A DNA stretch of 64,000 nucleotides from Flavobacterium sp. YO12 (GTDB lineage: Bacteria > Bacteroidota > Bacteroidia > Flavobacteriales > Flavobacteriaceae): NCBI RefSeq assembly GCF_004119495.1, contig NZ_NRQU01000021.1:1-64000 (forward strand), read 5' to 3'. The position numbers were made by a program, and so were the translations under genes. Below the pieces are notes generated by a model. The model was given only the letters and a program-made list of their open reading frames with translations. It ran no database searches and was not told the origin of the DNA. This document shows positions 18,937 through 27,579 of this stretch, piece after piece. The number at the start of each line of letters is the position of its first letter. Position 1 is the first letter of the stretch.

Positions 18937-20217
18937 TTATAAAGCTGCTTTCATTTTATCTTTAATTGCTTCAAGACATAAATTATTGATACTACCTTCA
19001 TGCGTATGTTTTGTTTCTTTAGGAGATTTGTATGTTCCCGCTTCCAATTGTTCGGCAACAGCTTTGTAAGCATCTCTAAACGGCATTCCTTCAACCACCA
19101 TTTCATTTAAAGTATCTACAGTAAATAAATAATCATATTTTTTATCTTCTAAAATATGATCTTTAACCGTAATATCCTTTATTGAAAATATAGCAATATC
19201 CAAACAAGATTTTAAAGTTTGAATTGCAGGAAACAAACCTTCTTTTAAAAGCTGTAAATCTCTGTGATAACCGCTTGGAAGATTATTGGTAATTAAAGTG
19301 ATTTCATATGGAAGTGCCTGAATCTTGTTACATTTTCCTCTAATTAATTCGAAAACATCCGGATTCTTTTTATGAGGCATAATACTTGAACCTGTTGTAA
19401 GATGTGCTGGTAAACCGATAAAATCAAAGTTCTGGCTCATATACAAACAAACATCCATAGCAAATTTTGACAATGTTCCCGCTACACTTATCATCGCAAA
19501 AGCGACAGTTTTTTCAGCTTTCCCACGGCTCATTTGTGCGGCAACAGCGTTGTATTTTAAGGTTTCAAAACCTAATTCTTTTGTGGTAAATGTTCTGTTG
19601 ATTGGAAATGAACTTCCATAACCCGCAGCAGAACCTAACGGATTCTGATCTACAATTTTAGAAGCTGCATTCAACATTGTAATATCATCAATCAAACTTT
19701 CAGCGTAAGCAGAAAACCACATTCCGAATGAAGACGGCATAGCGATTTGTAAATGCGTATAACCTGGCAATAAAACATTCTGATGCTTTTCTGCCGATTC
19801 CATCAGCAAATCAAACAAGGTTTTTACCTGTTCTTTTATCGCTTTTAATTCGTCTTTTAAATACAAATGAACGTCTACTAAAACTTGATCATTACGAGAA
19901 CGTGCAGTGTGGATTTTCTTTCCTGCATCGCCCAATTTTACAGTTAGAAGATATTCTATTTTAGAATGTACGTCTTCGAAACTGTCTTCGATTTCGAAAT
20001 TTCCAACTACGATATCAGCGATGATTTCGTTTAATGCATCAACTAAAGAAGTTGTTTCTTCCTGAGTTAATAAACCAATTTGCCCAAGCATTTTGGCGTG
20101 AGCGATTGAACCTAAAGCATCATATTTTGCTAAAACCAAATCCAGTTCACGATCGTTTCCTACTGTGAATTGTTCGATTTGTTTATCTGTTGGTATTCCT
20201 TTTTCCCAAAGTTTCAT
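18937..20217 (-). CDS. argH: Argininosuccinate lyase
   Basis: Final arginine-synthesis step: argininosuccinate to arginine and fumarate. The 426-residue protein of the fumarase/aspartase superfamily shows TARSRNDQVLVD (residues 104-115), PGYTHLQIAMP with the catalytic His155, and the signature GSSIMPHKKNPD (276-287) with the catalytic serine. It is the last gene of the cluster, separated from the M20 gene by a spacer holding a perfect inverted repeat, and followed by the cluster terminator. Confidence 0.97.
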   Translation of the reverse strand: MKLWEKGIPTDKQIEQFTVGNDRELDLVLAKYDALGSIAHAKMLGQIGLLTQEETTSLVDALNEIIADIVVGNFEIEDSFEDVHSKIEYLLTVKLGDAGKKIHTARSRNDQVLVDVHLYLKDELKAIKEQVKTLFDLLMESAEKHQNVLLPGYTHLQIAMPSSFGMWFSAYAESLIDDITMLNAASKIVDQNPLGSAAGYGSSFPINRTFTTKELGFETLKYNAVAAQMSRGKAEKTVAFAMISVAGTLSKFAMDVCLYMSQNFDFIGLPAHLTTGSSIMPHKKNPDVFELIRGKCNKIQALPYEITLITNNLPSGYHRDLQLLKEGLFPAIQTLKSCLDIAIFSIKDITVKDHILEDKKYDYLFTVDTLNEMVVEGMPFRDAYKAVAEQLEAGTYKSPKETKHTHEGSINNLCLEAIKDKMKAAL

Positions 20218-20233
20218 AGGTCATGTTTTTTTT

Positions 20234-20343
20234 CGCCACGAATTCACGAATTATTTTGATAATCTTTGCGATTATTTTTTTCGAATTAATTCGAATTAAT
20301 ATCTTGTTCAGATAGTAAAAAAACAATTCGTGAATTCGTGGCG
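20234..20343. repeat. Inverted repeat in the argH/M20 spacer
   Basis: A perfect 19-nt inverted repeat, cgccacgaattcacgaatt at 20234-20252 and its complement at 20325-20343. The 72-base space between them includes a tandem tcgaattaat. It lies entirely within the spacer of two co-directional genes. Confidence 0.85.
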
Positions 20344-20355
20344 GTTTTTCTTTTC

Positions 20356-21426
20356 TTATAATTTAAAGAAATCAGTTAGTATTTTGATATACAAATCGAC
20401 TCCTTCTTCAATTTCATTTACAAAAATAAATTCGTCTGCTGAATGCGAACGCAACGTTTCTCCTGGCCCTAATTTCAAAGACTGACAGCTTAAAACGGAT
20501 TGATCTGAAAGCGTTGGCGAACCATACGTTGTTCTTCCTAATGCAATTCCCGCCTGAACCAAACCGTGTGCAACTGGAATAGATGAAGCGTTTAAGTGCA
20601 TTGATCTTGGCGTTACTTCGGCATTTACGTTTGCTTTTACTACTTCTAAAATTTCAGCATTTGTATAGCGATCTGTTACACGAATATCCACAACCAAATC
20701 ACATTCAGAAGGCACTACATTATGCTGTTTTCCAGCATTGATCTGCGTTACGGTCATTTTTACGGGACCTAAAACGTCTGAGATTTTGTCGAATTTATAG
20801 TTTTTAAACCATTCCATTACTGGAATTGATTTGTATAATGCATTATCGTCGTTTTGATGTGCAGCGTGGCTTGCGGTTCCTTTTACTTTTACGTCTAAAA
20901 CTAAAAGTCCTTTTTCGGCAACTGCTAATTGCATTAAAGTTGGTTCTCCAACAATCGCGCAATCTAATTCTGGCAAGCTTTTCAACACACTGTTTAAACC
21001 GTTTTTTCCGCTGCTTTCTTCTTCGGCGGAAGCCACAATAACAATATTGTGAGAAAGGTTTTGATTTTCGTAGAAATGAACAAATGTTGCTAATAACGAA
21101 ACCAGACAGCCACCTGCGTCATTACTTCCTAATCCGAATAGTTTTCCATCTTTTTCAATCGCTTTAAACGGATCGTTTGTATAAGCTTGATTTGGTCTTA
21201 CGGTATCGTGATGTGAATTAAGTAAAAGTGTTGGTTTATCTTCGTCGAAATATTTGTTGAAAGCCCACACATTATTGTTTTCTCTTTTGAAAGGAATTTC
21301 ATTCTGATTGAACCAATTTTCGATTAAAAGAGCCGTCTGATCTTCTTCACTTGAAAATGAAGGGGTTTCGATTAGGCTTTTTAATAAACTAATTGCTTCC
21401 TGGGTAAGCGTATCTATATTTTTCAT
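20356..21426 (-). CDS. M20 family N-acyl-ornithine/citrulline deacylase (ArgE-like)
   Basis: A zinc metallo-amidohydrolase of the M20 family. From the ATG at 21426 (MKNIDTL) it has 356 residues; the upstream start at 21465 adds 13 unlikely residues. Metal-site motifs are LLLNSHHDTV (residues 67-76), GSNDAGG (100-106) and ASAEEE (132-137), with a dimerisation lid in between. Its place between argB and argH argues that it removes the acetyl or succinyl group, probably from N-acylcitrulline, because the transcarbamylase in this cluster acts on acylated ornithine. This substrate is inferred from pathway logic. Confidence 0.88.
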   Translation of the reverse strand: MKNIDTLTQEAISLLKSLIETPSFSSEEDQTALLIENWFNQNEIPFKRENNNVWAFNKYFDEDKPTLLLNSHHDTVRPNQAYTNDPFKAIEKDGKLFGLGSNDAGGCLVSLLATFVHFYENQNLSHNIVIVASAEEESSGKNGLNSVLKSLPELDCAIVGEPTLMQLAVAEKGLLVLDVKVKGTASHAAHQNDDNALYKSIPVMEWFKNYKFDKISDVLGPVKMTVTQINAGKQHNVVPSECDLVVDIRVTDRYTNAEILEVVKANVNAEVTPRSMHLNASSIPVAHGLVQAGIALGRTTYGSPTLSDQSVLSCQSLKLGPGETLRSHSADEFIFVNEIEEGVDLYIKILTDFFKL

Positions 21427-21673
21427 TTTAATAAGGTTCAAAGGCTCAAAGGGACAAAGCAACAAAGTTTTTGAGCTTTCCTTTGACCATTTTTACTTGC
21501 GCAAATTTATTTAAAATACCTCGTGCGCTCTATTTTTTTGCCACTAATTACACGGATTTTCAAACATTATTTTTTTATTACAGATTTAAAATCAAAATAA
21601 ACTTTTTACTATATGTCTAAAATTATTATCTCTCTTAATAGAAGAAATTAGTGTCAATTTATGGCAACATTTT

Positions 21674-22447
21674 TTATAATGTAATCGTTGTATGCGGAAT
21701 ATCTAGATTTTGAAGCATTTTATGATGCCCAATTTTGATTTTCTGCACACCTCTTGATAAACTAATGAAACAGTTATCCAATTTCGGAATCATTCCAGAA
21801 TGGATTACTTTTTCTTCTTTTAGCTTATTATATAGTGTTTCGTTGATTTGGGTTATTACAGATAAATCGTCTTCTGAATCTTGTAAAACACCTTGTTTTT
21901 CAAAACAATATGTTAGTGTAACATCAAAAACTTCTGATAATGCGATTGATAATTCACTTGCAATGGTATCAGCATTTGTGTTTAGTAATTGTCCGTTTTT
22001 GTCGTGCGTAATTGCACAGAAAACAGGAACAACTCCAGCTTCTAATAAAGTTGCCAGTAATTTGGTATTGACTTGTTTTACATCGCCTACAAATCCATAA
22101 TCGATTGTTGGGTGATTTCTTTTTGTTGACTGAATTAAATTTCCGTCAGCTCCTGAAAAACCAATTGCGTTATTCTCTTTTGCTTGCAATTGAGCAACAA
22201 TATGTTTGTTGATTTGCCCGGCGTAAATCATAACCACAACATCAAGCATTGGAGCATCAGTGATTCGGCGTCCGTCAATCATTTGCGGAACCAAACCAAT
22301 ACTCTGCGCCATTTTCGTAGCCGATTTTCCACCACCATGAACTAAAACTTTATATCCTTCAATTTTAGAAAAATCGGTTAAAAATTGTTCTAATTCTGCT
22401 GGATTATCGATGATGTTTCCACCTATTTTGATTACTGATACGTTCAT
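21674..22447 (-). CDS. argB: N-acetyl(succinyl)glutamate kinase
   Basis: Amino-acid kinase that phosphorylates the gamma-carboxyl of N-acylglutamate. The 257-residue length fits the short ArgB form. Motifs include VIKIGGNIID (residues 5-14), LVHGGGKSA (35-43, the nucleotide-binding Gly loop), NADTIASELS and SGMIPKLDN. In this cluster the substrate may be succinylated rather than acetylated (see argF'). The spacer to argF' upstream carries an inverted repeat. Confidence 0.95.
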   Translation of the reverse strand: MNVSVIKIGGNIIDNPAELEQFLTDFSKIEGYKVLVHGGGKSATKMAQSIGLVPQMIDGRRITDAPMLDVVVMIYAGQINKHIVAQLQAKENNAIGFSGADGNLIQSTKRNHPTIDYGFVGDVKQVNTKLLATLLEAGVVPVFCAITHDKNGQLLNTNADTIASELSIALSEVFDVTLTYCFEKQGVLQDSEDDLSVITQINETLYNKLKEEKVIHSGMIPKLDNCFISLSRGVQKIKIGHHKMLQNLDIPHTTITL

Positions 22448-22475
22448 TATCTTTAAGGTTCAAAGAGGCAGAGGT

Positions 22476-22525
22476 GCAAAGGTTCAAAGGTTTTTCTCAA
22501 GGCTGTAAAACCTCTGAACCTTTGC
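22476..22525. repeat. Inverted repeat in the argB/argF' spacer
   Basis: Arms 22476-22494 and 22507-22525 (19 nt, one mismatch) built on gcaaaggttcaaaggtttt. Related single phrases (caaaggctcaaagggacaaag) follow the M20 start at 21434-21460. They occupy the spacer of two co-directional genes. Confidence 0.75.
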
Positions 22526-22549
22526 CACTTTGAGCCTTTGCATCTAAAT

Positions 22550-23503
22550 TTACAATTTCTTCAAAATCTTTTGTAAAACTAATTGTGCTGAATACGTTCT
22601 ATTATTCGCTTGTTCAATTACGATTGAATTTTCTCCATCTAAAACTTCGTCACTTACAATTACATTTCTACGAACAGGAAGACAGTGCATGAATTTTCCG
22701 TTATTAGTTAAAGCCATCTTTTCAGCTGTTACTGTCCAATTTGGATCGCTGTTGGTTACTTTTCCGTAATCATTGAAATTACTCCAGTTTTTTACATAGA
22801 CGAAATCAGCATTTTCGAAAGCTTTGTTTTGATCGTATTCAATTTTGCAATCTTGTGTAATTTCTGGGCTTAATTCATAACCTTCTGGATGCGTGATTAC
22901 GAAATCCATATCTTTTTGCATCTGCATCATTTCTACGAATGAATTAGCAACAGCCTGCGGTAATGCTTTTGGATGCGGCGCCCATGAAAGAACCACTTTT
23001 GGTTTGTTTTTGTGTCTAGGTTTGAATTCTTCCATTGTAATTGCATCTGCCAGCGACTGTAATGGATGACGAATAGCACTTTCCATATTTACGATTGGCA
23101 CTGTCGCATATTTCAAAAATCCTGAAATTACAGTTTCCTGATAATCTTTTTCTTTATCGACTAAACCTGCAAAAGCACGAATTGCGATAATATCGCAATA
23201 TTGAGAAACTACTTCTGCCGCTTCTTTGATGTGCTCTGATGCACCAGAATTCATAACGGCTCCGTCTTCAAATTCTAACGTCCATCCTTCGTTGGTAAAG
23301 TTCATTACCATAACATTCATTCCTAAGTTCATTGCCGCCTTTTGAGTACTCAAACGCGTTCTTAAACTTGGATTGAAGAATAACATTCCAAGAGTTTTAT
23401 TCTTTCCTAAACTCTGATTTTTAAGCGGATTCTTTTTGATTTTGATCGCTTGTTTTACCCATTTTGATAATGAGTTTATGTCTTTTATTGAAATATAGTT
23501 CAT
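22550..23503 (-). CDS. argF': N-acyl-L-ornithine transcarbamylase (ArgF'; probably succinylornithine type)
   Basis: Transfers carbamoyl from carbamoyl phosphate to N-acylated ornithine, the arrangement known in Bacteroidota. The 317-residue protein has the carbamoyl-phosphate motif FFNPSLRTRLSTQ (residues 42-54), HPLQSLAD and MHCLPVRRN. In the loop that reads the acyl group (NSGASEH, 85-91) the specificity position is Ser89, where Xanthomonas acetylornithine transcarbamylase has Glu92 and Bacteroides fragilis succinylornithine transcarbamylase has Pro90. Published mutants replacing that Glu with small residues switch toward the succinyl substrate, so succinylornithine is the favoured guess. 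Confidence 0.93.
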   Translation of the reverse strand: MNYISIKDINSLSKWVKQAIKIKKNPLKNQSLGKNKTLGMLFFNPSLRTRLSTQKAAMNLGMNVMVMNFTNEGWTLEFEDGAVMNSGASEHIKEAAEVVSQYCDIIAIRAFAGLVDKEKDYQETVISGFLKYATVPIVNMESAIRHPLQSLADAITMEEFKPRHKNKPKVVLSWAPHPKALPQAVANSFVEMMQMQKDMDFVITHPEGYELSPEITQDCKIEYDQNKAFENADFVYVKNWSNFNDYGKVTNSDPNWTVTAEKMALTNNGKFMHCLPVRRNVIVSDEVLDGENSIVIEQANNRTYSAQLVLQKILKKL

Positions 23504-23543
23504 CTTCTTATTCTTTGTTTTTCTTATTGGTTTATAAAAATTA

Positions 23544-23600
23544 GACGCGGATTTTACTGATTCGCTATCGCGAAGACGCAGATTAACGCGGATTTTTTAT
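23544..23600. repeat. Left inverted-repeat copy flanking the GxxExxY gene
   Basis: A phrase with gattcgctatcgcgaagacg and cgcggatttttt. Its reverse complement matches 24036-24090 at roughly 80% over 50 bases, and a direct copy lies at about 1170-1226. It just touches the 3' end of the GxxExxY gene. Confidence 0.75.
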
Positions 23601-23986
23601 ATTCTTATTTTTCTACTGTTTTCAAATACCTTCCGTCTAAATTCTGGTTTTGTTCCAAAATTTAAAAGTAAACCTACTTCACAGTCCGTGCCTTTTAAAT
23701 AATTCAAAATTTGATTTTCAAATTCGATTACAATACAATTAGCTGCTTTTAATTCTAAAATAATTAAATTTTCAACTACTAAATCTGCATAATATTCTCC
23801 AACTTCGATTCCTTTATAGTAAACTTTAATTTTCTTCTGAGCTTCAACATACAAACCTTTATTTTTTAATTCCAAATACAAGGAATTTTGATAAACTCTT
23901 TCTAAAAACCCATACCCTAATTCATTATAAACTTCATAAAAAGTTTTAATAATGACTTCAGTCAACTCTCGATGCAAAAATTCCAT
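23597..23986 (-). CDS. GxxExxY family protein
   Basis: A 129-residue protein of the GxxExxY family (PD-(D/E)XK-like fold predicted for the family). The naming motif is visible as GYGFLERVYQNSLYLEL (residues 24-40, G-x-x-E-x-x-Y), followed by GEYYADLVVENLIILELKA (nuclease-like D...E-x-K core, 53-71) and LNYLKGTDCEVGLLLNFG. The family is widespread in Bacteroidota and has no established role. It sits alone inside the arginine/proline cluster between proB and argF', bracketed by inverted repeats, which suggests insertion as a small cassette rather than a part in arginine synthesis. Confidence 0.88.
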   Translation of the reverse strand: MEFLHRELTEVIIKTFYEVYNELGYGFLERVYQNSLYLELKNKGLYVEAQKKIKVYYKGIEVGEYYADLVVENLIILELKAANCIVIEFENQILNYLKGTDCEVGLLLNFGTKPEFRRKVFENSRKIRI

Positions 23987-24035
23987 AAAAATAAATTTGA
24001 ATGAAATATACTACATTAAAATTAAAATCAAATAT

Positions 24036-24090
24036 AAAATCCGTTTCAATCCGCGTCTTCGCAATAGCGAATCCGTTTCATCCGTGTTCA
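24036..24090. repeat. Right inverted-repeat copy flanking the GxxExxY gene
   Basis: A phrase with atccgcgtcttcgcaatagc and gaatccgtttcatccgtgt, inverted relative to 23544-23600. It fills the GxxExxY-proB spacer and ends just before the proB stop. Confidence 0.75.
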
Positions 24091-24093
24091 ATA

Positions 24094-24855
24094 TCACACA
24101 ATCTTGGTAAAAGGAATCTCATTATTTAGCGCCCGAAGAATAAAATTATCATTCAGCCCATTTACAATCCAGGTTTCTATATTGGCTGCTTTTGAAATTG
24201 CGGCTGCTTCTATTTTAGATTGCATTCCTCCTGTTCCATGTGATGATTTTGATTCACCGATTTCTTTTTCTAGCGTTTTCAAATCATTTACCAATTTGAT
24301 CGTTTCTGGATTTTCATCGTGAATCGAATCTTTCGTGTAAATTCCGTTTGTATTAGTTGCAATTATCAGAATATCAACATTTAAAAGAACCGCTGTTAAA
24401 GCTGCTAATTTATCATTATCTCCAAACCGAATTTCATCTGTCGCAACGGTATCATTTTCATTGATAATCGGAATGTAATTATTTTTGACTAATACATTAA
24501 TTGTATTTACAATATTCTTTTTGGTCTGCTCTTTTTCGAAATCAGAATAAGAAAGTAAACACTGTGAAGTATTTAATCCTAAATCCTTAAAGTTTTCATT
24601 GTAAATCCGCATTAAATGTGGCTGCCCAATTGAAGCCAACGCTTGTTTTACAAAAACATCTTTATCCTGATTGTCCAGTTTTACAAATTGCTTTGCCGCC
24701 GCAATTGCTCCTGAACTTACTATGATAAATTCATATTCATCGTTTAAAGCGGCAATCTGTATTCCAAGGTCTTCAATCTTCCCCCGCGAAATATGATTGG
24801 TTTCTTTGGTTAAAGTATTACTTCCTATTTTTAATAAAATCCGTTTTTTTGCCAT
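24094..24855 (-). CDS. proB: Glutamate 5-kinase (short form, no PUA domain)
   Basis: First proline-synthesis step: ATP-dependent phosphorylation of glutamate. From the ATG at 24855 (MAKKRILLK) it has 254 residues; the upstream GTG at 24873 is less likely. Motifs: LLKIGSNTL, IVSSGAIAAAK, INENDTVATDEIRFGDND and the GTGGMQSKIEAA loop. It lacks the C-terminal PUA domain of the roughly 367-residue Escherichia coli type, as is usual in this phylum. It follows proA in the same direction, with a 224-base repeat-containing spacer. Confidence 0.95.
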   Translation of the reverse strand: MAKKRILLKIGSNTLTKETNHISRGKIEDLGIQIAALNDEYEFIIVSSGAIAAAKQFVKLDNQDKDVFVKQALASIGQPHLMRIYNENFKDLGLNTSQCLLSYSDFEKEQTKKNIVNTINVLVKNNYIPIINENDTVATDEIRFGDNDKLAALTAVLLNVDILIIATNTNGIYTKDSIHDENPETIKLVNDLKTLEKEIGESKSSHGTGGMQSKIEAAAISKAANIETWIVNGLNDNFILRALNNEIPFTKIV

Positions 24856-25079
24856 GTCTTTTGTTTTTGCCACGAAGGCGCTAAGGCACTAAGTTATTTT
24901 TAACGCAAAGGGCGCAAGGTTTTTTTATATTGTTTGTGTTTACAAACGCTAAGTTCACAAAGCTTTATCTACAGTTAAATTCCAATAAATAAATTCCAAA
25001 TTCCAATAATCTGAAATCAAAAATCGTTAATCATCAATCTAAAATCTGAACTCTAAAATCTGAACTCTAAAATCTACAA

Positions 25080-26273
25080 TTATCTAATCTGTCCTTCTCC
25101 GTAAACGTACCACTTATTGGTTACTAGATGTTGAAGACCGATTGGGCCACGTTGATGCAGCTTATCTGTGCTTATTGCAAGTTCTCCACCTAAACCAAAT
25201 TGTCCTCCGTCTGTAAAACGGGTTGAAGCATTTTGATAAACTGCCGCAGCATCTATCGATTCCATAAACTGCTGAGCAGCATCATTGTCTCTTGAAATAA
25301 TTGCTGCCGAGTGTCCTCCACAGTATTTATTAATCATATCAATAGCATTTTCCTGAGAATCAATTGTTCCAATTACAATTTTATAATCTAAAAATTCTTC
25401 GTACCAAATATCTTCGTTTTGAAGTGTTTTCGTGTTTTCGAAATTTGCTAAAGATTTGTCTACTATAACTTCCACTTTTGCTTCGATTAAAGCTTCGATT
25501 AAGATTGCTGTGAAACCTTCAAAATTTGGAAGTTTAGAATCTATTAAAACTTTATCTAAAGCATTGCAAGCTGAAATTTTCGCTGTTTTAGCATTTAAAA
25601 TTACTTTTAAAGCTAAATCCGTATCTGCTTTTTCATGAACATAAACGAAATTGTTTCCGCGTCCGCTTACTATTACGGGACAAGTTGCGTGTGCTTTTAC
25701 AAACTCAATTAATTTCTCGCCTCCTCTTGGAACTATTAAATCGACTTTTTGAGTTGGTTTTTCTAAAAAAGCCTGAGTTTCTGTTCTATTGTAATTCAGA
25801 TATTCCACCCAGTCTTTTGAAACTCCATTTTCTTCTAAAGCTTTATGCCAAAGACTCACAATCTTTAAATTTGATTTTAAAGACTCTTTTCCTCCTTTTA
25901 ATAAAATCTTATTTCCAGATTTAAAAGCAATTCCGCCCGCTTCAATTGTAACGTCTGGACGTGATTCGTAAATAATTAAAATCGTTCCGAAAGCAGCGGT
26001 TTTATTTATAACTTTAATTCCATTATCATGTGTAAAATGAAAACGCTCAACGCCAACAGGATCTTCCTGAGAAGCTAATTGGTTTAATGATAAAATCATT
26101 TCGTCGACTTTTTTATCATCTACTTTTAAGCGTTCTTCCATCGCTAAATCGGTGCCGTCGTAATCAGCAAGATCTTCTTGATTGGTCAAGATTATCTCAT
26201 TCCGCTCCTGCTCGACCAGCTTTGCCATAGTCCGCAGAACGAGATTGCGTTTTTCAATTGATAATGGATTCAT
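25080..26273 (-). CDS. proA: Glutamate-5-semialdehyde dehydrogenase
   Basis: NADPH-dependent reduction of gamma-glutamyl phosphate to glutamate semialdehyde, the second proline-synthesis step. The 397-residue aldehyde-dehydrogenase-fold protein has ESRPDVTIEAGG (residues 103-114), PRGGEKLIEF (182-191), the catalytic Cys236 in KISACNALDK, and FTDGGQFGLGGE near the C-terminus. It lies between argD and proB, so proline and arginine synthesis are co-transcribed from the shared precursor glutamate. Confidence 0.96.
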   Translation of the reverse strand: MNPLSIEKRNLVLRTMAKLVEQERNEIILTNQEDLADYDGTDLAMEERLKVDDKKVDEMILSLNQLASQEDPVGVERFHFTHDNGIKVINKTAAFGTILIIYESRPDVTIEAGGIAFKSGNKILLKGGKESLKSNLKIVSLWHKALEENGVSKDWVEYLNYNRTETQAFLEKPTQKVDLIVPRGGEKLIEFVKAHATCPVIVSGRGNNFVYVHEKADTDLALKVILNAKTAKISACNALDKVLIDSKLPNFEGFTAILIEALIEAKVEVIVDKSLANFENTKTLQNEDIWYEEFLDYKIVIGTIDSQENAIDMINKYCGGHSAAIISRDNDAAQQFMESIDAAAVYQNASTRFTDGGQFGLGGELAISTDKLHQRGPIGLQHLVTNKWYVYGEGQIR

Positions 26274-26297
26274 TTTTTTGGTTTAATTGGTTAATCG

Positions 26298-26343
26298 TTA
26301 ATTCGTTTAATCGATTAACCAGTTAAACGATTAAACGAATTAA
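26298..26343. repeat. Inverted repeat in the proA/argD spacer
   Basis: A perfect 16-nt inverted repeat (ttaattcgtttaatcg at 26298-26313, complement at 26328-26343) with further ttaac/gttaa pairing in the loop. A related element is in the next spacer upstream (27534-27566). Confidence 0.8.
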
Positions 26344-26358
26344 TAGTATATGGTAAAC

Positions 26359-27498
26359 TTAATTTTTAAGCTCTTCTAAACTTTCTTTCAAAGCTTTTAC
26401 AAACGTATCTATATCTGCTTTTTTTACAGTTAAAGGAGGTAAAATTCTTAATAGATTTTTGTTATTTGCACTTCCTGTAAAAATGTGTTTTTCGATGATT
26501 AATTTCTTTCTTAAAGCTGCTACATCAAAATCAAATTCTACTCCAAGCATTAAACCTTTTCCTTTTACTTGTTTGATGCCGCTAACTTCTTTGATTTTTT
26601 CTAAGAAATATTCATAAACTTCGTTTACATTTTTCTGTAAATCCAGTTTTTCAATTACATCTAAAACTGCAATTCCTGCTGCACAAGATAAATGGCTTCC
26701 GCCGAAAGTTGTTCCTAATAATCCGAAACTTGCTTCGAATTTTGGAGAAATTAAGATCGCTCCAACAGGGAATCCGTTCCCCATTCCTTTCGCAACTGAA
26801 ATAATATCAGCGTTGATTCCGTGATGTTGGAACGCGAAGAATTTTCCGCTTCTTCCGTATCCTGATTGCACTTCGTCTAAAATCAAAACGACATCGTATT
26901 TTTTACATGCTTTTTCTAAAGCTTGAAAAAATTCTGTTGTTCCTTGATCTAAACCTCCAACTCCTTGAATTCCTTCAATAATTACAGCTGTAACATCTCC
27001 TTTAGCTAATTCAGCTTCAACTAATTCGATTTGATTTAGCGGTAAAAAAGTTACTACTTGCTGTGCATTTATTGGCGCAACAATTTTTTTATTATCTGTA
27101 ACAGCAACTGCAGCAGAAGTTCTTCCGTGAAAAGAATTATCAAAAGCTACAACTCTAGATTTTCCGTTGTGAAAAGAAGCTAATTTTAAAGCATTTTCGT
27201 TTGCTTCAGCTCCAGAACTGCATAAAAACAATTCGTAATCTTCAAGACCAGAAAGTTTTCCTAATTTCTGAGCCAATTCAACCTGTAAAGGATTCTGAAT
27301 GGCATTCGAATAAAATCCTAAGTTATCTATCTGATTCTTCAATTTTGCTACATAATCCGGCTGTGTGTGTCCGATAGAAATCACACCATGTCCGCTGTAT
27401 AAATCTAAATATTCTACTCCTTTGTCGTCAATAATTGTACAATCTACTGCTTTTACTGGAGTTATGTCGTATAATGGGTAAACGTTGAATAAGTTCAT
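26359..27498 (-). CDS. argD: Acetyl(succinyl)ornithine aminotransferase
   Basis: PLP-dependent class III aminotransferase making N-acylornithine from N-acylglutamate semialdehyde. The 379-residue protein has SSGAEANENALKLA (residues 94-107), ILDEVQSGYGR (206-216, the PLP Asp at 208) and AKGMGNGFP with the PLP Lys237. Position between argC and proA fits the pathway order. It is shorter than typical GABA aminotransferases, which supports the ArgD assignment. Confidence 0.94.
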   Translation of the reverse strand: MNLFNVYPLYDITPVKAVDCTIIDDKGVEYLDLYSGHGVISIGHTQPDYVAKLKNQIDNLGFYSNAIQNPLQVELAQKLGKLSGLEDYELFLCSSGAEANENALKLASFHNGKSRVVAFDNSFHGRTSAAVAVTDNKKIVAPINAQQVVTFLPLNQIELVEAELAKGDVTAVIIEGIQGVGGLDQGTTEFFQALEKACKKYDVVLILDEVQSGYGRSGKFFAFQHHGINADIISVAKGMGNGFPVGAILISPKFEASFGLLGTTFGGSHLSCAAGIAVLDVIEKLDLQKNVNEVYEYFLEKIKEVSGIKQVKGKGLMLGVEFDFDVAALRKKLIIEKHIFTGSANNKNLLRILPPLTVKKADIDTFVKALKESLEELKN

Positions 27499-27533
27499 TT
27501 TTTTGTTTTGTTTAATTGTTTAATCGTTGATTT

Positions 27534-27566
27534 GTTTAATCGATTAACCGAATTAACGATTAAACG
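27534..27566. repeat. Inverted repeat in the argD/argC spacer
   Basis: gtttaatcg at 27534-27542 pairs with cgattaaac at 27558-27566; similar gtttaatcg phrases precede it. It is the same family as 26298-26343. Confidence 0.65.
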
Positions 27567-27579
27567 GTTAACCAACAAT

